Shown in pieces: positions 1 through 8,345 of a stretch of 64,000 nt of DNA (position 1 is its first letter; every line of letters starts with the position of its first letter). This stretch comes from CAIKZZ01 sp036742455 (lineage in GTDB: Bacteria > Pseudomonadota > Gammaproteobacteria > Steroidobacterales > Steroidobacteraceae). The stretch is from contig DAINQU010000005.1 in NCBI GenBank assembly GCA_036742455.1, positions 1-64,000 of the forward strand. The letters are read 5' to 3'. Position numbers and translations under genes: made by a program. The notes under the pieces were generated by a model, which saw only the letters and a program-made list of their open reading frames with translations, was not told the DNA's origin and made no database searches.

Positions 1-86
1 CGAGTGGCCGTCATCTCGGTGGGACTGGTACGCGCCACCGTCGTCCGAACCGATTCCTGCGTCCCGTCTCTGGTTTGCTCGTACAC
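1..86 (-). CDS. Possible start of a gene running off the left edge
   Basis: On the minus strand a GTG at 84-86 is preceded by an AAAAGGAG ribosome binding site (93-100) with six bases between, and the frame stays open to the window edge (about 28 residues beginning VYEQTRDGTQ in literal translation). It lies 76 bases downstream of the TonB-dependent receptor on the same strand, so it could be the third gene of that operon. The visible residues do not identify a family. Confidence 0.4.
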   Translation of the reverse strand, partial: MYEQTRDGTQESVRTTVARTSPTEMTAT

Positions 87-161
87 GTCTAGCTCCTTTT
101 AACCCGCCACGCCCACGGTTTGATCCTGCCACAGGAATCCGCATCCGCGCCGAGGTCCCCG

Positions 162-2354
162 TCAGAACCCAAGAGACAGCCCCGCAAAGACGCCGCGTCG
201 CTGGCCGAACTGCGGCGCACCGACGCCGACTCCCGTCCCGTCGCGGATCTCGTACTCCTTATCCAAGAGATTGATGATGTCCACCCGCGCCGTCAGCGTT
301 GTCTGACCAGTGAGGGGAAACACATGCTGTAAGCCCAAATTGATTTGGGTGTAGTACGGCAGATGGTCGCCGTTCGGGACAGACGAACCGTCCGGCAGAG
401 CCAGGTTTGCACGTAACCCAGAACCTTCAATGAAATCTGCACTGAAAGTCGTGTGCTTCCAGACGTAGGAAACGCCACCCGATGCCGAAAACTTCTGCTC
501 GTGATCGAGATGAATGAAATGCGACGCCAGGTAGGCGATTTCATCCGGCGAGAAGTTAAATTGGGCCGAGGACCAATCCTTGCCCTCCGCGCTTTGATAC
601 GCGACATTGAAGTAAGCGCTAAAGCCATGCGCTGTGTAGTTCGCACTGAACTCCGCGCCGTATTGCAGGCCGTATCGATAGTTGAACGGTGTCAGAATGA
701 CGGGCGCGCCGAATTGGCCCTCATCAATCAGGTTGACCGATTGTTTGTAGTAGGTATCGACACCAACCGTTAATTGTTGATTGACCTTCTGCTGAACCCC
801 GAGATCGTAATAGTTGGCTTTTTCTGCGGACGGCAGCGATCCCGTCGGGGACGGCGCTGCGCCGGTCGTGTTCGCAAACTTGGCGACGGTCTCATTGCCA
901 ACGAGCTCAAACGGCGGAGGCGAAAGATAGCGTGAATAGCCCACGTGCACCGTCGTGTTATCGGCGGGCTTCCAAACCGCGTTAAAGCGCGGACTGATTT
1001 GATGATCGGCGGCGTAAGCCGTGAATTTATCAAAGCGTAAACCGTAGTTCAGCGTCAGGGACGTGGCGACCTTCCACTCATCTTGCAGATAGCCGCTCTC
1101 TATCCATTCTGTTTTGGCGCCATTGTCCGTGATCGACAGAGGGGCATCCACCGGTTGAATGCCATCCGGACTCATCTGATTGCCGTCAGCGTCCAATGCG
1201 ATGACTTGCGACGTGGTCAGACTGACCGAACGATCGCTTTGGACAAAGATTCCCCCGCGCAACGTATGGACGTCGTTGACCTTATAGGCCGCATCCGATT
1301 GCAGTGCATAGGCAATATTTTGCTTATACGCCTGTTGTGAGATGCCGTTGAACAACAAATCGCCGAGCGGATCGGGCGTGAACGTGAGGCTGGAATAGCG
1401 AGCGGTCGCCGACGTTTGCACGTCGAAGGCACCCTGCGAGTGCTGCCAGCTCAGTACCGCAAAATGATTGAGCTCGCGTTGCGACTCGTTCAATGCCGCA
1501 CTCGGGTACTCGGTTTGCCCATTCACGGTCAATGGCGTGCCATTGGCGTTCAGAATTCCCGGCATCGCGCCCACTCGATCGGGGATTTGAAAGGCACCCG
1601 TTGAGGTGCTTAATACCGCGCTCAATCGGTTCGAGTCATCAACCAGGTATTCAAAATAGCCGAAGCCGTGATACTGCGTGGTGTGATCATGTTTCGGGGT
1701 CGAGCGGCCGTCGGGCGATTCGATACCCAGGTTGTTGCTTAGGAAGGAACCCGATACGAAATAGTTGAGGCGACCCTCACTGCCTCCGTAATTGAAACTC
1801 GGCGCGAAGTTCTGGTGACTGCCCCCGTAGATCGACACCGAGCCGCCCGGATCAATCACACCACTCTTAGTCTTCAGATCGATGATGCCGGCGGTACGTA
1901 ACCCGTATTCGGCCGGCAACGCTCCCGTGACAAGTGTCAGCGACGAAATGAGGCGCGGGTCCAAGGCTTGCCCGAAGACGCTGATGCCCTCCGGAAGAAT
2001 GATTCCGTTCAAACGGTATTGAAGACCGTTGTGCTCACCGCGCACGTGGAACTGGCCGAAGGAGTCCTGGACAACGTCCGGTGCCTGCAGGATCACTTGG
2101 TTCAGTAACTGATTGTCACCGCCCGGTGCACTCGCAATGGCTGCTTCGCCTATCGTGTAGGTGGACGCACCAGTCTGGGTTTGAATCTCATTGCGCGCAC
2201 CGTTCAGGTGTTGGGCGATGACGACGACATCGTCCATCGAGCCGCTACGGTTGTCCGCGTCATGACCGTCCGTATCCGCGAGTACAGGGGCGGCACAGAC
2301 GAGTGAGGCGACAGCGACCGCGAGTGGCGATCGAGTAGCAGTAATCCGGTACAT
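162..2354 (-). CDS. TonB-dependent outer membrane receptor
   Basis: A 730-residue outer membrane beta-barrel that would take up a substrate using TonB energy. The chosen ATG gives a classic signal peptide (MYRITATRSPLAVAVASLV... ending PVLA) and has GGAG just upstream; a longer upstream frame is open but has no such features. The plug domain follows (residues about 40-170, with VRGEHNGLQYRLNGI and LRTAGIIDLKT segments), then the barrel. The C-terminus ends RRGVFAGLSLGF, a typical aromatic outer-membrane signature. It follows a DUF2946-like small exported protein in the same operon. Similar small proteins often accompany metal-linked receptors, so copper or another metal is a possible substrate, but the sequence does not show this. 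Confidence 0.9.
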   Translation of the reverse strand: MYRITATRSPLAVAVASLVCAAPVLADTDGHDADNRSGSMDDVVVIAQHLNGARNEIQTQTGASTYTIGEAAIASAPGGDNQLLNQVILQAPDVVQDSFGQFHVRGEHNGLQYRLNGIILPEGISVFGQALDPRLISSLTLVTGALPAEYGLRTAGIIDLKTKSGVIDPGGSVSIYGGSHQNFAPSFNYGGSEGRLNYFVSGSFLSNNLGIESPDGRSTPKHDHTTQYHGFGYFEYLVDDSNRLSAVLSTSTGAFQIPDRVGAMPGILNANGTPLTVNGQTEYPSAALNESQRELNHFAVLSWQHSQGAFDVQTSATARYSSLTFTPDPLGDLLFNGISQQAYKQNIAYALQSDAAYKVNDVHTLRGGIFVQSDRSVSLTTSQVIALDADGNQMSPDGIQPVDAPLSITDNGAKTEWIESGYLQDEWKVATSLTLNYGLRFDKFTAYAADHQISPRFNAVWKPADNTTVHVGYSRYLSPPPFELVGNETVAKFANTTGAAPSPTGSLPSAEKANYYDLGVQQKVNQQLTVGVDTYYKQSVNLIDEGQFGAPVILTPFNYRYGLQYGAEFSANYTAHGFSAYFNVAYQSAEGKDWSSAQFNFSPDEIAYLASHFIHLDHEQKFSASGGVSYVWKHTTFSADFIEGSGLRANLALPDGSSVPNGDHLPYYTQINLGLQHVFPLTGQTTLTARVDIINLLDKEYEIRDGTGVGVGAPQFGQRRGVFAGLSLGF

Positions 2355-2420
2355 GGCTTTCTCCGTACGAAAGCAGAATGAAACAGGACTGCGGCCACGC
2401 CACAGTCGGATCAATCGCAA

Positions 2421-2738
2421 TCAGATCGGAGAAAAAGGAGGAGCTCTGGAGCGATAGAAAGCGCGCGGAGCGGCCGCTACGCTTAAGACGACCGGACTCG
2501 CCGGAAGTTCCGTCGACAGCGGCAACCCACAGGCATTGGGAGGCGCCAAGATCGGCGCGGCGCCCGCTTGCGAAAGCGCTGCGCACTCACCACACGGGCC
2601 GCTTTGCGCGACGAGAGCGGGCTTGGAATGACCGGCATCACCACCGAGGTGGCTAATCGCATGCACAGAGCCCTGCACCTGCGCGATCCAAAATATCGCG
2701 AGGAGCAATAGGGGCAGTGCTTTACGAATGTGGCGCAT
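2421..2738 (-). CDS. DUF2946-like small exported protein
   Basis: A 105-residue protein with an N-terminal hydrophobic signal (MRHIRKALPLLLLAIFWIAQ), a following HAISHL motif, a CGEC pair, and a C-terminal SRAPP segment. This combination resembles the DUF2946 family, small periplasmic or membrane-tethered proteins with His and Cys residues often found near metal genes. The start was set at 2738 because GAAGG lies six bases upstream; an ATG 18 bases earlier is also possible. It is the first gene of an operon with the TonB-dependent receptor 66 bases downstream. Family assignment is from motifs only. Confidence 0.6.
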   Translation of the reverse strand: MRHIRKALPLLLLAIFWIAQVQGSVHAISHLGGDAGHSKPALVAQSGPCGECAALSQAGAAPILAPPNACGLPLSTELPASPVVLSVAAAPRAFYRSRAPPFSPI

Positions 2739-2786
2739 CCAGACCTTCAAAGGCATACACGCAGCCGACAGATGGGCCGCAAAAAA

Positions 2787-2815
2787 AGCATACCCGCCTT
2801 ATAGGGAAAGGACAA
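2787..2815 (-). promoter_or_regulatory. Sigma70-type promoter for the receptor operon
   Basis: Read on the minus strand: TTGTCC (2810-2815), a 17-base spacer, and TATGCT (2787-2792). It sits about 50 bases upstream of the DUF2946-like start. The rest of the 2757-3061 gap shows only the downstream hairpin described separately. Confidence 0.55.
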
Positions 2816-3019
2816 GGCGACCCGGTCGGGAGCGGGCGCCCGATGCGCGCGGACAAGTAACACCACGCACGGCCCAGCGCTCTGATTCGATCGAACGTTG
2901 CATCGCGTTCCGATGCACATTCAGAGCGCTGCCGATCAAACCGCCCGCACGTGACCAACTCATTTTCATCGCAATCGGCGGCGGATGACTTCGCTGTACC
3001 CCGCCACCCAAAAGGCGGC

Positions 3020-3042
3020 GTGCCGTCGATCACCGACGGCAC
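3020..3042 (-). terminator. Hairpin downstream of the DapA-like gene
   Basis: A perfect 9-base inverted repeat (GTGCCGTCG / CGACGGCAC) with a 5-base loop lies 20 bases after the DapA-like stop codon. On the minus strand it is followed by GCCGCCTTTT, a short T run, so it is a moderate intrinsic terminator. Confidence 0.5.
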
Positions 3043-3061
3043 TTAGCCAGCGCGATTCCGT

Positions 3062-4060
3062 TTACGAGCCCAGCGCCTTCATGCGCGCCAGTCCGTCGCG
3101 AATGGCCGCTTTTTGGGCGTCGGTCACCTCGTTGAAGGGTGGCCGTGGGTAGGTCTGCGGCACACCCATCTGCTGGCTGAGCGCATACTTCAGCGGCCCG
3201 CTGTTCCAGACGTCTGTCTGCAGGTCTTTCATGATCTTTCGCTGCGCGTTGTAGGCCGCGAACGCAGGATGGTAATCCTGGCCGGCGCGGTACGCCGCGA
3301 ACACGTCGCCGAGCGCCTTCGTGAAGACGTTGCCATCTTGGCACATCGCGCCCATGCCATGATCGAGCGCATATGGAATGTTCAGCTCAGCGCCGGTACG
3401 CATGTTCAATTGCGGGAAAGCGGAGACAAATGCCGCGTATTCGGCCGGAACTCCGCTCGAGTCCTTCAAGCCAGCGAGGTTCGGATAGCGCATCAGCCGG
3501 TGTAACAGTTCATGGCTGATCGGCACACCGCTGGCCGCCGGGATATGAAAGAGATTGATTGGGAGACTGACCGCTTCGAACAACGTCGAGTAGTAGCGAG
3601 TCAGCGCATCGAGAGGCGGCTTCTTGTAGAAGAACGGCGGCACCACGAGCAACCCGTCGGCACCGTTGGCTTCGGCATGCTTCGCAAGCTCGACAGTCTC
3701 GTCGATGTTCGACGTTCCCGGCCCGACGATGATGTTCATGCCGAGCTTATCTTTGAGCGCCGTTTCGGCGATCAGTTTACGTTCGGCGACTGAGAACGAG
3801 GCAAACTCACCCGTGGCGCCGAGTACGACAATGCCGTCCGCACCGTTCTGCTTAAAGTACTGGAGCATGTCGCGGAAGGCGCTGGGGACGAACTTGAGGT
3901 TCTTATCGCAGGGCGTAGCCGCAGCGACCCAATACAGCGGCTTCGATGCGCTGCCGAGTTTCCGCTCCGTTGGGGCGGCAAGTACGGGGGCGGCGCTGGC
4001 CAGCGTCGCCACAGCGGCGGCACCCATGAGTCCGATCGCTTCGCGTCGGGTCGTATTCAT
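3062..4060 (-). CDS. Exported DapA/NanA-superfamily aldolase-like protein
   Basis: A 332-residue member of the dihydrodipicolinate synthase / N-acetylneuraminate lyase TIM-barrel superfamily. Residues 1-29 form a likely Tat signal (TRREAIGLMG, then hydrophobic to VLAAP), so the enzyme would work in the periplasm, unusual for this family. The GATGE motif (81-85) and Schiff-base lysine K199 (GLKDSSG) are present. By alignment to E. coli DapA and NanA motifs, the usual catalytic residues are changed: Thr44 position is Ala82, the PYYN tyrosines become PFFY (143-145), and Tyr133 position is Phe171 in LFHIPAASG. It may therefore be an aldolase of altered mechanism or a binding protein. A dapA name is not justified. 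Confidence 0.85.
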   Translation of the reverse strand: MNTTRREAIGLMGAAAVATLASAAPVLAAPTERKLGSASKPLYWVAAATPCDKNLKFVPSAFRDMLQYFKQNGADGIVVLGATGEFASFSVAERKLIAETALKDKLGMNIIVGPGTSNIDETVELAKHAEANGADGLLVVPPFFYKKPPLDALTRYYSTLFEAVSLPINLFHIPAASGVPISHELLHRLMRYPNLAGLKDSSGVPAEYAAFVSAFPQLNMRTGAELNIPYALDHGMGAMCQDGNVFTKALGDVFAAYRAGQDYHPAFAAYNAQRKIMKDLQTDVWNSGPLKYALSQQMGVPQTYPRPPFNEVTDAQKAAIRDGLARMKALGS

Positions 4061-4528
4061 ACCAATTCTCCGGCTAATACTCGTTGCACATCGAACACGA
4101 GACGCATTCGTGACGGCCGCCTACGTTTGGCATCGCAGCGCTTTCGTTACCGCGATGACGCGTTCACCGAGCACGCCGAGGTTCCAGAGTACGGGACGGT
4201 CATCGCAAGCGGCTACCGTTTCATTCTATGCCGGTATGGGTCCGCGTTTCATAAAATAGCCGACGATTTCCATTGACACGCCAATCCACTCATTTGCCTT
4301 TTACTGGCGGACGCAACGCAGACGCTAGGGATTGACCACCTCAAGGCCCCACCGATTCCACGCGCGATCGTCGCGAGTGGACTGCTCAACATGTCGTCGC
4401 CCGCGTTGGACACCCTCGCCGGTCGCTCGCAATAGGATGCGGTCTGAGTGGCCCACCGTGCGCCACCGAGGTACCTCGAAAAAACGCAGATCGCTTACGC
4501 GGGCTCTCGGGGATCACGCGCGAAGGCG
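4061..4528. other. Gene-poor stretch between TetR and DapA-like genes
   Basis: Some 468 bases with no convincing reading frame on either strand. It should hold the promoter of the DapA-like gene and the end of the TetR transcript. A TATTTT-like element occurs near 4250-4256 on the minus strand, but no good -35 partner was found. Confidence 0.5.
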
Positions 4529-5203
4529 TTATCGGGCAGCCTCACGCAGACTCAAGATCTCACCCATGAGTCCGTCTGGCCGCAATTGCATGTCCGGAAG
4601 TGGAAAAGCGACGGCCTCCAGCGCGGCGCCCTGACTCATGCCAAGCGACAGGAGGATCCGTTGGGTGAGATCTTCGGCATAGCCCGGGGAGCTTCCAGCC
4701 GCCAACAGTGTCTGCAGCCCACCCAGCATCGGACCGATGATCAGGTTCGTGGCCACCGACATCGGCATGTCGTCGAAGGAGCCCTGCGTAATCGCTAATC
4801 GGATGTCGCGATCCAAGTTGCCGAGGAATGCCCCGGCAGATGACCTCATGGGCCAGCCGGATTGCAACATCAATTTGCCGATTACAGGCAGGCCCGACCC
4901 TACGTGCAAGATCAAACGCGTGCCCGTCGCCACGCGTATCGCAGCGCTCGGAATACGGGCGATGAGTGTGTCCGCGAGTGGCGTGATCTCGGCCTCGAGT
5001 TTCACAAACAGTGTCGTAAAAACCTGACCGAGGGAGTCGAAATACTTATAAAAGGTGCCGCGGGAAACGCCTACCTGATGGATTAGATCGTTCACCGAAA
5101 TCTCGCTGAATGGCTTCTGGGAGAGCAGCCGCAAGGCGGCGGATAAAAGCCTTGCCTCCATTTCCGCGCGACGCCGCGCCGCGACTTGCGGTCGGTGATC
5201 CAT
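4529..5203 (-). CDS. TetR/AcrR family transcriptional regulator
   Basis: A 224-residue repressor-type regulator. The N-terminal helix-turn-helix is clear: residues about 10-55 with ALRLLSQKPFSEISVNDLIHQ and VGVSRGTFYKYFDS, the classic TetR recognition helix followed by Y-x-YF. The remainder is the variable ligand/dimer domain. The ATG at 5203 (MDHRPQ) fits the domain boundary; an upstream TTG at 5239 is in frame but has no ribosome binding site. It is divergent from the YHYH-domain gene across an AT-rich gap with a long inverted repeat, and points toward the DapA-like gene. Its targets are probably one or both of these neighbours; the ligand is unknown. Confidence 0.88.
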   Translation of the reverse strand: MDHRPQVAARRRAEMEARLLSAALRLLSQKPFSEISVNDLIHQVGVSRGTFYKYFDSLGQVFTTLFVKLEAEITPLADTLIARIPSAAIRVATGTRLILHVGSGLPVIGKLMLQSGWPMRSSAGAFLGNLDRDIRLAITQGSFDDMPMSVATNLIIGPMLGGLQTLLAAGSSPGYAEDLTQRILLSLGMSQGAALEAVAFPLPDMQLRPDGLMGEILSLREAAR

Positions 5204-5348
5204 CGTTGTTGAGGGTCTTTTATTCAAGGCATCCCGCAAGCCGCAGAGAAGACATGCGACCGGAACATAGAAAACAGGCCGTTATTTTGAGCCTGTTTTT
5301 ACATAAAACAATTTTCTTTTCAAAAAGCGTGGCAGTTGCCCTCAAACG

Positions 5349-5385
5349 AAATAAACATATGTATATGATGAACTAATGTTTATTT
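5349..5385. promoter_or_regulatory. Inverted repeat, candidate TetR operator
   Basis: AAATAAACAT (5349-5358) and ATGTTTATTT (5376-5385) are perfect 10-base arms 17 bases apart, in an AT-rich gap between the TetR gene and the YHYH gene. The left arm overlaps the palindrome ACATATGT (5355-5362). The position suits a site controlling both divergent genes. Confidence 0.55.
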
Positions 5386-5419
5386 TGACTCGACCCTGTC
5401 TGCCGCTGGTGAGGAATCC

Positions 5420-6487
5420 ATGAACGTTTCGCTGTCGCGATTAATCGTCTTCACGTCCATGCTCGTGAGTTGCGCACTCATTGATGCGCCCCGCGCCCAA
5501 GCCAACCACTCCGGCGCGCCGGACGCCCAAGGGCCGGCGTTCTTCGTCACACCCACGACCGGCACCGCGACCGATTTGGCGGCGAGAAACACCCAATTTC
5601 TGTGCCTCTCGGCAATCCCGGTCCCGCCCCAACTGATCACGATCACCACCCCGCAAACGCCGTGGGTCCAAGGGCAAAACGTTGTTCCGTCCAAAATTCC
5701 GTTCGTGAGCGGGTCCGTCGACTGGAAGGATGTCCCGAATGCTCGCCCGGAATTCAGAACCTGGGTGGAAGACGGGAAACGCCATTTCAAAGGCAACGGA
5801 ATTCCGAACCACCCGACGGGCGTCTTTCCAGTGCAACCGAACACTGCAGCGTACCCGTACTACGCCGCCGCTCCTGCCGAGGGCTATTCGAATGCTGCCG
5901 CCATTCCGATCGGGCCGTACGACCTCGACGTCACGGTTCCTGCCCACCCCGTGTACTCAGACACACCCGCCTGCATCAGCGACCTCGTGACGGGCGTTGT
6001 GACGCAGACCGGCGCGGTGTGGCACGCGAACATTGCCTACGCGGGCGTGTGGGTGGACCCGATTGCCGCCCTCCCCGTCGATCAATGCTGGGGACATCCT
6101 TACAACACGCAGTATCACTATCACGGCTACTCGTGGAAATGCTTCCCACGCCAAGGAGAGGCCCATGAGCATTCACCGCTGTTCGGCTATGCCATGGATG
6201 GCTTTGGTATCTATGGCCCCCGCGGCGACGGCGGCAAATTGCTCACAAACGACGATCTCGACGAGTGCCACGGACACTTCGGATTTATCGAGTGGGATGG
6301 CCATTGGACGCACATGTACCACTACCATCTGAACAACGAGTATCCCTACGGCCCGGGCTGCTACCGAGGCACCGTGGGTACGATGGTCAGCCACGGCAAA
6401 CATGCCCATGGCTTCCCCACAGCTACGGCGCTGCCGTCGGTTGACGTCGCGCCCGCGACCGACAACGAGGGCAAGCGCCTGCGGTGA
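5420..6487 (+). CDS. Secreted YHYH-domain protein
   Basis: A 355-residue exported protein. Residues 1-28 are a signal peptide (hydrophobic LIVFTSMLVSCAL, cleavage near AQA). The C-terminal half carries two YHYH motifs, at 232-235 (QYHYHGYSWKC) and 300-303 (MYHYHLNNEYPYG), plus HSPLFGYAMDGFGIYG (251-266) and DECHGHF (281-287): hallmarks of the YHYH domain family. The many His and Cys residues suggest metal binding, but no activity is established for the family. GAGG lies five bases before the ATG. It stands alone and divergent from the TetR regulator, with an operator-like repeat 35 bases upstream. Confidence 0.88.
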   Translation: MNVSLSRLIVFTSMLVSCALIDAPRAQANHSGAPDAQGPAFFVTPTTGTATDLAARNTQFLCLSAIPVPPQLITITTPQTPWVQGQNVVPSKIPFVSGSVDWKDVPNARPEFRTWVEDGKRHFKGNGIPNHPTGVFPVQPNTAAYPYYAAAPAEGYSNAAAIPIGPYDLDVTVPAHPVYSDTPACISDLVTGVVTQTGAVWHANIAYAGVWVDPIAALPVDQCWGHPYNTQYHYHGYSWKCFPRQGEAHEHSPLFGYAMDGFGIYGPRGDGGKLLTNDDLDECHGHFGFIEWDGHWTHMYHYHLNNEYPYGPGCYRGTVGTMVSHGKHAHGFPTATALPSVDVAPATDNEGKRLR

Positions 6488-6529
6488 TCGTCAATCGCGC
6501 GCCCACGCTCCGGACGGACGCCCAACGCT

Positions 6530-6916
6530 TCAGGCATCAACGGGCGAGCACAGCTCGACCAGCGTTCCGTCCGGGCACCTGACGTAGGCCACGCGTTGGC
6601 CCCACGGTTTGGCGATCGGCTTCTTGATAACCGTCGCCCTGGACGCCACGGCGCGATCAAATGCCGCGCCCACATCGTCCGTCACCAACGCGATTTCGAT
6701 TCCGAGTGGCTTACTCTCATTCGCCTTGATATAGCCATCGGGAAGATTGCCCAGTCCCAAGTCGTGGGTAGCAAACGCCAATGCCGTGCTGCCCGTTTCG
6801 AGTTCCCCGTAGCCACTGTCGTGGATAAATCTTCGCTTGAGTCCAAACGCGACTTCAAAGAATTCGACGCTCTTAACCACGTCATCCGTATAAATGATCG
6901 TGTAGCCAAATCGCAT
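6530..6916 (-). CDS. Glyoxalase/bleomycin-resistance (VOC) superfamily protein
   Basis: A 128-residue vicinal-oxygen-chelate fold protein. It starts MRFGYTIIYTDDV with AGAGG upstream, has VEFFEVAFGLKRRFIHDSGYGEL, then IEIALVTDDVGAAFDRAVASRA, and ends with the typical PWGQRVAYVRCPDGTLVELCSP. Such single-domain proteins include lactoylglutathione lyase-like enzymes, dioxygenases and antibiotic-binding proteins; the substrate cannot be told from sequence. It is convergent with the YHYH gene (42-base gap). Confidence 0.85.
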   Translation of the reverse strand: MRFGYTIIYTDDVVKSVEFFEVAFGLKRRFIHDSGYGELETGSTALAFATHDLGLGNLPDGYIKANESKPLGIEIALVTDDVGAAFDRAVASRATVIKKPIAKPWGQRVAYVRCPDGTLVELCSPVDA

Positions 6917-7506
6917 GTTTGCATCCTCTGAGTCGCTGGCCGCTATTATATTCAACCCAGAATGCCTGACCGGCGTCTCACCAGTAGATGTGTCGCACAC
7001 GACTCGAGTAGCGTCAGCGATCGCGCAAATGAGTCTCGGGCTGAGGCGCTTGAGCCGACTCCCACGCGTAGACACCGGATTTCACAGACGAAGCGGACTG
7101 GCGGACCGTGGATACGGGTATTCGATAAATTAGGCCCTGGCCACCTCCATTACCTCGGACCCGAACACCGAGCAGCGGCTGGATTACTCCGTCAGGCGGC
7201 TGGCTGAGATGCGCGTGGAAGACCCGATACTCTCGATGGTTGCTATGCGCGGCAGTGCGCTCAGGCGCACGGATGCCGAGCGCGCTGCGAGCCCCTTGAA
7301 CTCATCCAGCGTCGACAGCAGAGCCAGAAGTGGGGACGAAATCGGGAGGGTATCGGTGTTGACCCTACCCGAACACTTACCGGTTTAGACCGGAATAGTC
7401 ACCGGATCCGCCACCTGAATAGACCGCAACAAGCGGGCGCCGCCCCTGGTTTATGACAACGATGACTCGTCCATCGCGCAGAGGGCACCTTCTTCGCAAC
7501 TCGTTC
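6917..7506. other. Gene-poor stretch before the toxin-antitoxin island
   Basis: About 590 bases with no supported complete gene. One plus-strand frame (7134-7388, 84 codons) is open with protein-like composition (including NTEQRLDYSVRRLAEMRVED) but has no start codon or binding site and resembles no family known to me. It may be the tail of a decayed gene. Together with the nearby guaA-end scar this looks like insertion debris. Confidence 0.35.
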
Positions 7507-7534
7507 AGCATCATAATTGATGCTATATTGCATC
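7507..7534. promoter_or_regulatory. Triple half-site operator/promoter of vapBC
   Basis: AGCATCA (7507-7513) and TGATGCT (7518-7524) form a perfect inverted repeat with a 4-base gap. The right arm also pairs with GCATC (7530-7534) around the -10-like TATATT (7524-7529). Three alternating GCATC/GATGC half-sites over a -10 box, 26 bases before the antitoxin start, are what an autoregulated VapBC operon needs. Confidence 0.7.
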
Positions 7535-7559
7535 TACCGTGGATCTAAAGGGGCGAGCC

Positions 7560-7754
7560 ATGCGAACGACAGTCACGATTGATGACGATCTTTACCAGAC
7601 TGCCCTTGAGGTCGCCGACCCGACGATGGACAAAGCCGACCTGTTTCGTGAAGCGATGAAACTGTTCGTCCGGGTGCGTGCCGGAAATCGCCTCGCCGCA
7701 CTTGGCGGGAAGGCAAGGAAGATGGCCGATATCCCACGCCGCAGGCCCGCGTAG
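7560..7754 (+). CDS. vapB: VapB-type antitoxin
   Basis: A 64-residue antitoxin. The N-terminus MRTTVTIDDDLYQTALEVAD is a ribbon-helix-helix DNA-binding start, and the C-terminal half (KLFVRVRAGNRLAALGGKARKM) is the segment that in this family wraps the toxin. AAAGGGGCG lies just upstream of this ATG; an in-frame GTG at 7539 lacks such a site. It is 11 bases upstream of the PIN-domain toxin. VapB neutralises VapC and, with it, represses the operon through the repeats at 7507-7534. Confidence 0.88.
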   Translation: MRTTVTIDDDLYQTALEVADPTMDKADLFREAMKLFVRVRAGNRLAALGGKARKMADIPRRRPA

Positions 7755-7765
7755 AGCGCGTCATC

Positions 7766-8149
7766 GTGCCGCTCATTCTCGCCGACACGTCGGTGTGGGT
7801 ATCGCATTTTCGTCATACGGAGCCGACACTACAGGCGCTGCTCGCGACGGACCAGGTCTTGTGCCACCCCCTGGTAGTTCTGGAACTCGCCTGCGGAACG
7901 CCGCCGGCTCCTCGCGAGCGGACACTAGGCGACCTCCAGAAGCTTCGTCAGCCGGTGATCGCCACCCAAGACGAAACACTTGCGCTGGTGACTCGGGAGC
8001 AACTCTACGATTCTGGATGTGGGGCGGTGGATGTCCTGCTTCTGGCGTCCGTCCTACTAACAGCCGACGCGCAGTTGTGGACGCTGGACAGGAAGCTTGC
8101 GGCTCTGGCGACACGATTGGGAGCCTGCTTCAGAGACTCCAGCCACTAG
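7766..8149 (+). CDS. vapC: VapC-type PIN-domain toxin ribonuclease
   Basis: A 127-residue PIN-domain protein with the expected acidic residues: D7 (LILADTSVW), E40 (VVLELACG), D89 (GAVDVLLLAS) and D108 (LWTLDRKL). In this family these bind Mg2+/Mn2+ and cleave RNA, typically initiator tRNA or rRNA. The start is GTG, 11 bases after vapB. All catalytic positions are intact, so the toxin is probably active. The N-terminal part of the family (SVWVSHFR...) resembles toxins whose targets vary between species, so the RNA target is not predicted. Confidence 0.9.
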   Translation: MPLILADTSVWVSHFRHTEPTLQALLATDQVLCHPLVVLELACGTPPAPRERTLGDLQKLRQPVIATQDETLALVTREQLYDSGCGAVDVLLLASVLLTADAQLWTLDRKLAALATRLGACFRDSSH

Positions 8150-8178
8150 CAGGCCGAAATCACAGCCGCGAGCTCCGA

Positions 8179-8205
8179 TTATTCCCACTCAATTGTCGCG
8201 GGCAG
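8179..8205 (-). repeat. Second copy of the guaA 3' end (attachment-site scar)
   Basis: Read on the minus strand these bases encode LPATIEWE followed by TAA, matching the last residues of GMP synthase (PATIEWE, stop) found at 10347-10373. The two copies share an exact TCCCACTC (8183-8190 and 10351-10358) and then differ mainly at third codon positions. The guaA 3' end is a known integration hotspot for genomic islands, so this is best read as a distal attachment site brought by, or left by, an integrative element. Confidence 0.75.
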
Positions 8206-8345
8206 GTATAAGTGCCTGACATTACTAGACTTCTTGTGAGGGCGCGCCGGACTTACCGTCACATCTACCGCCAAAAACTTCCGCTTGGAGGCGATAGGCG
8301 GCGATAGATGCCGGAAGGTTCTCTCCGGGTCGGCCACGGCACCAA

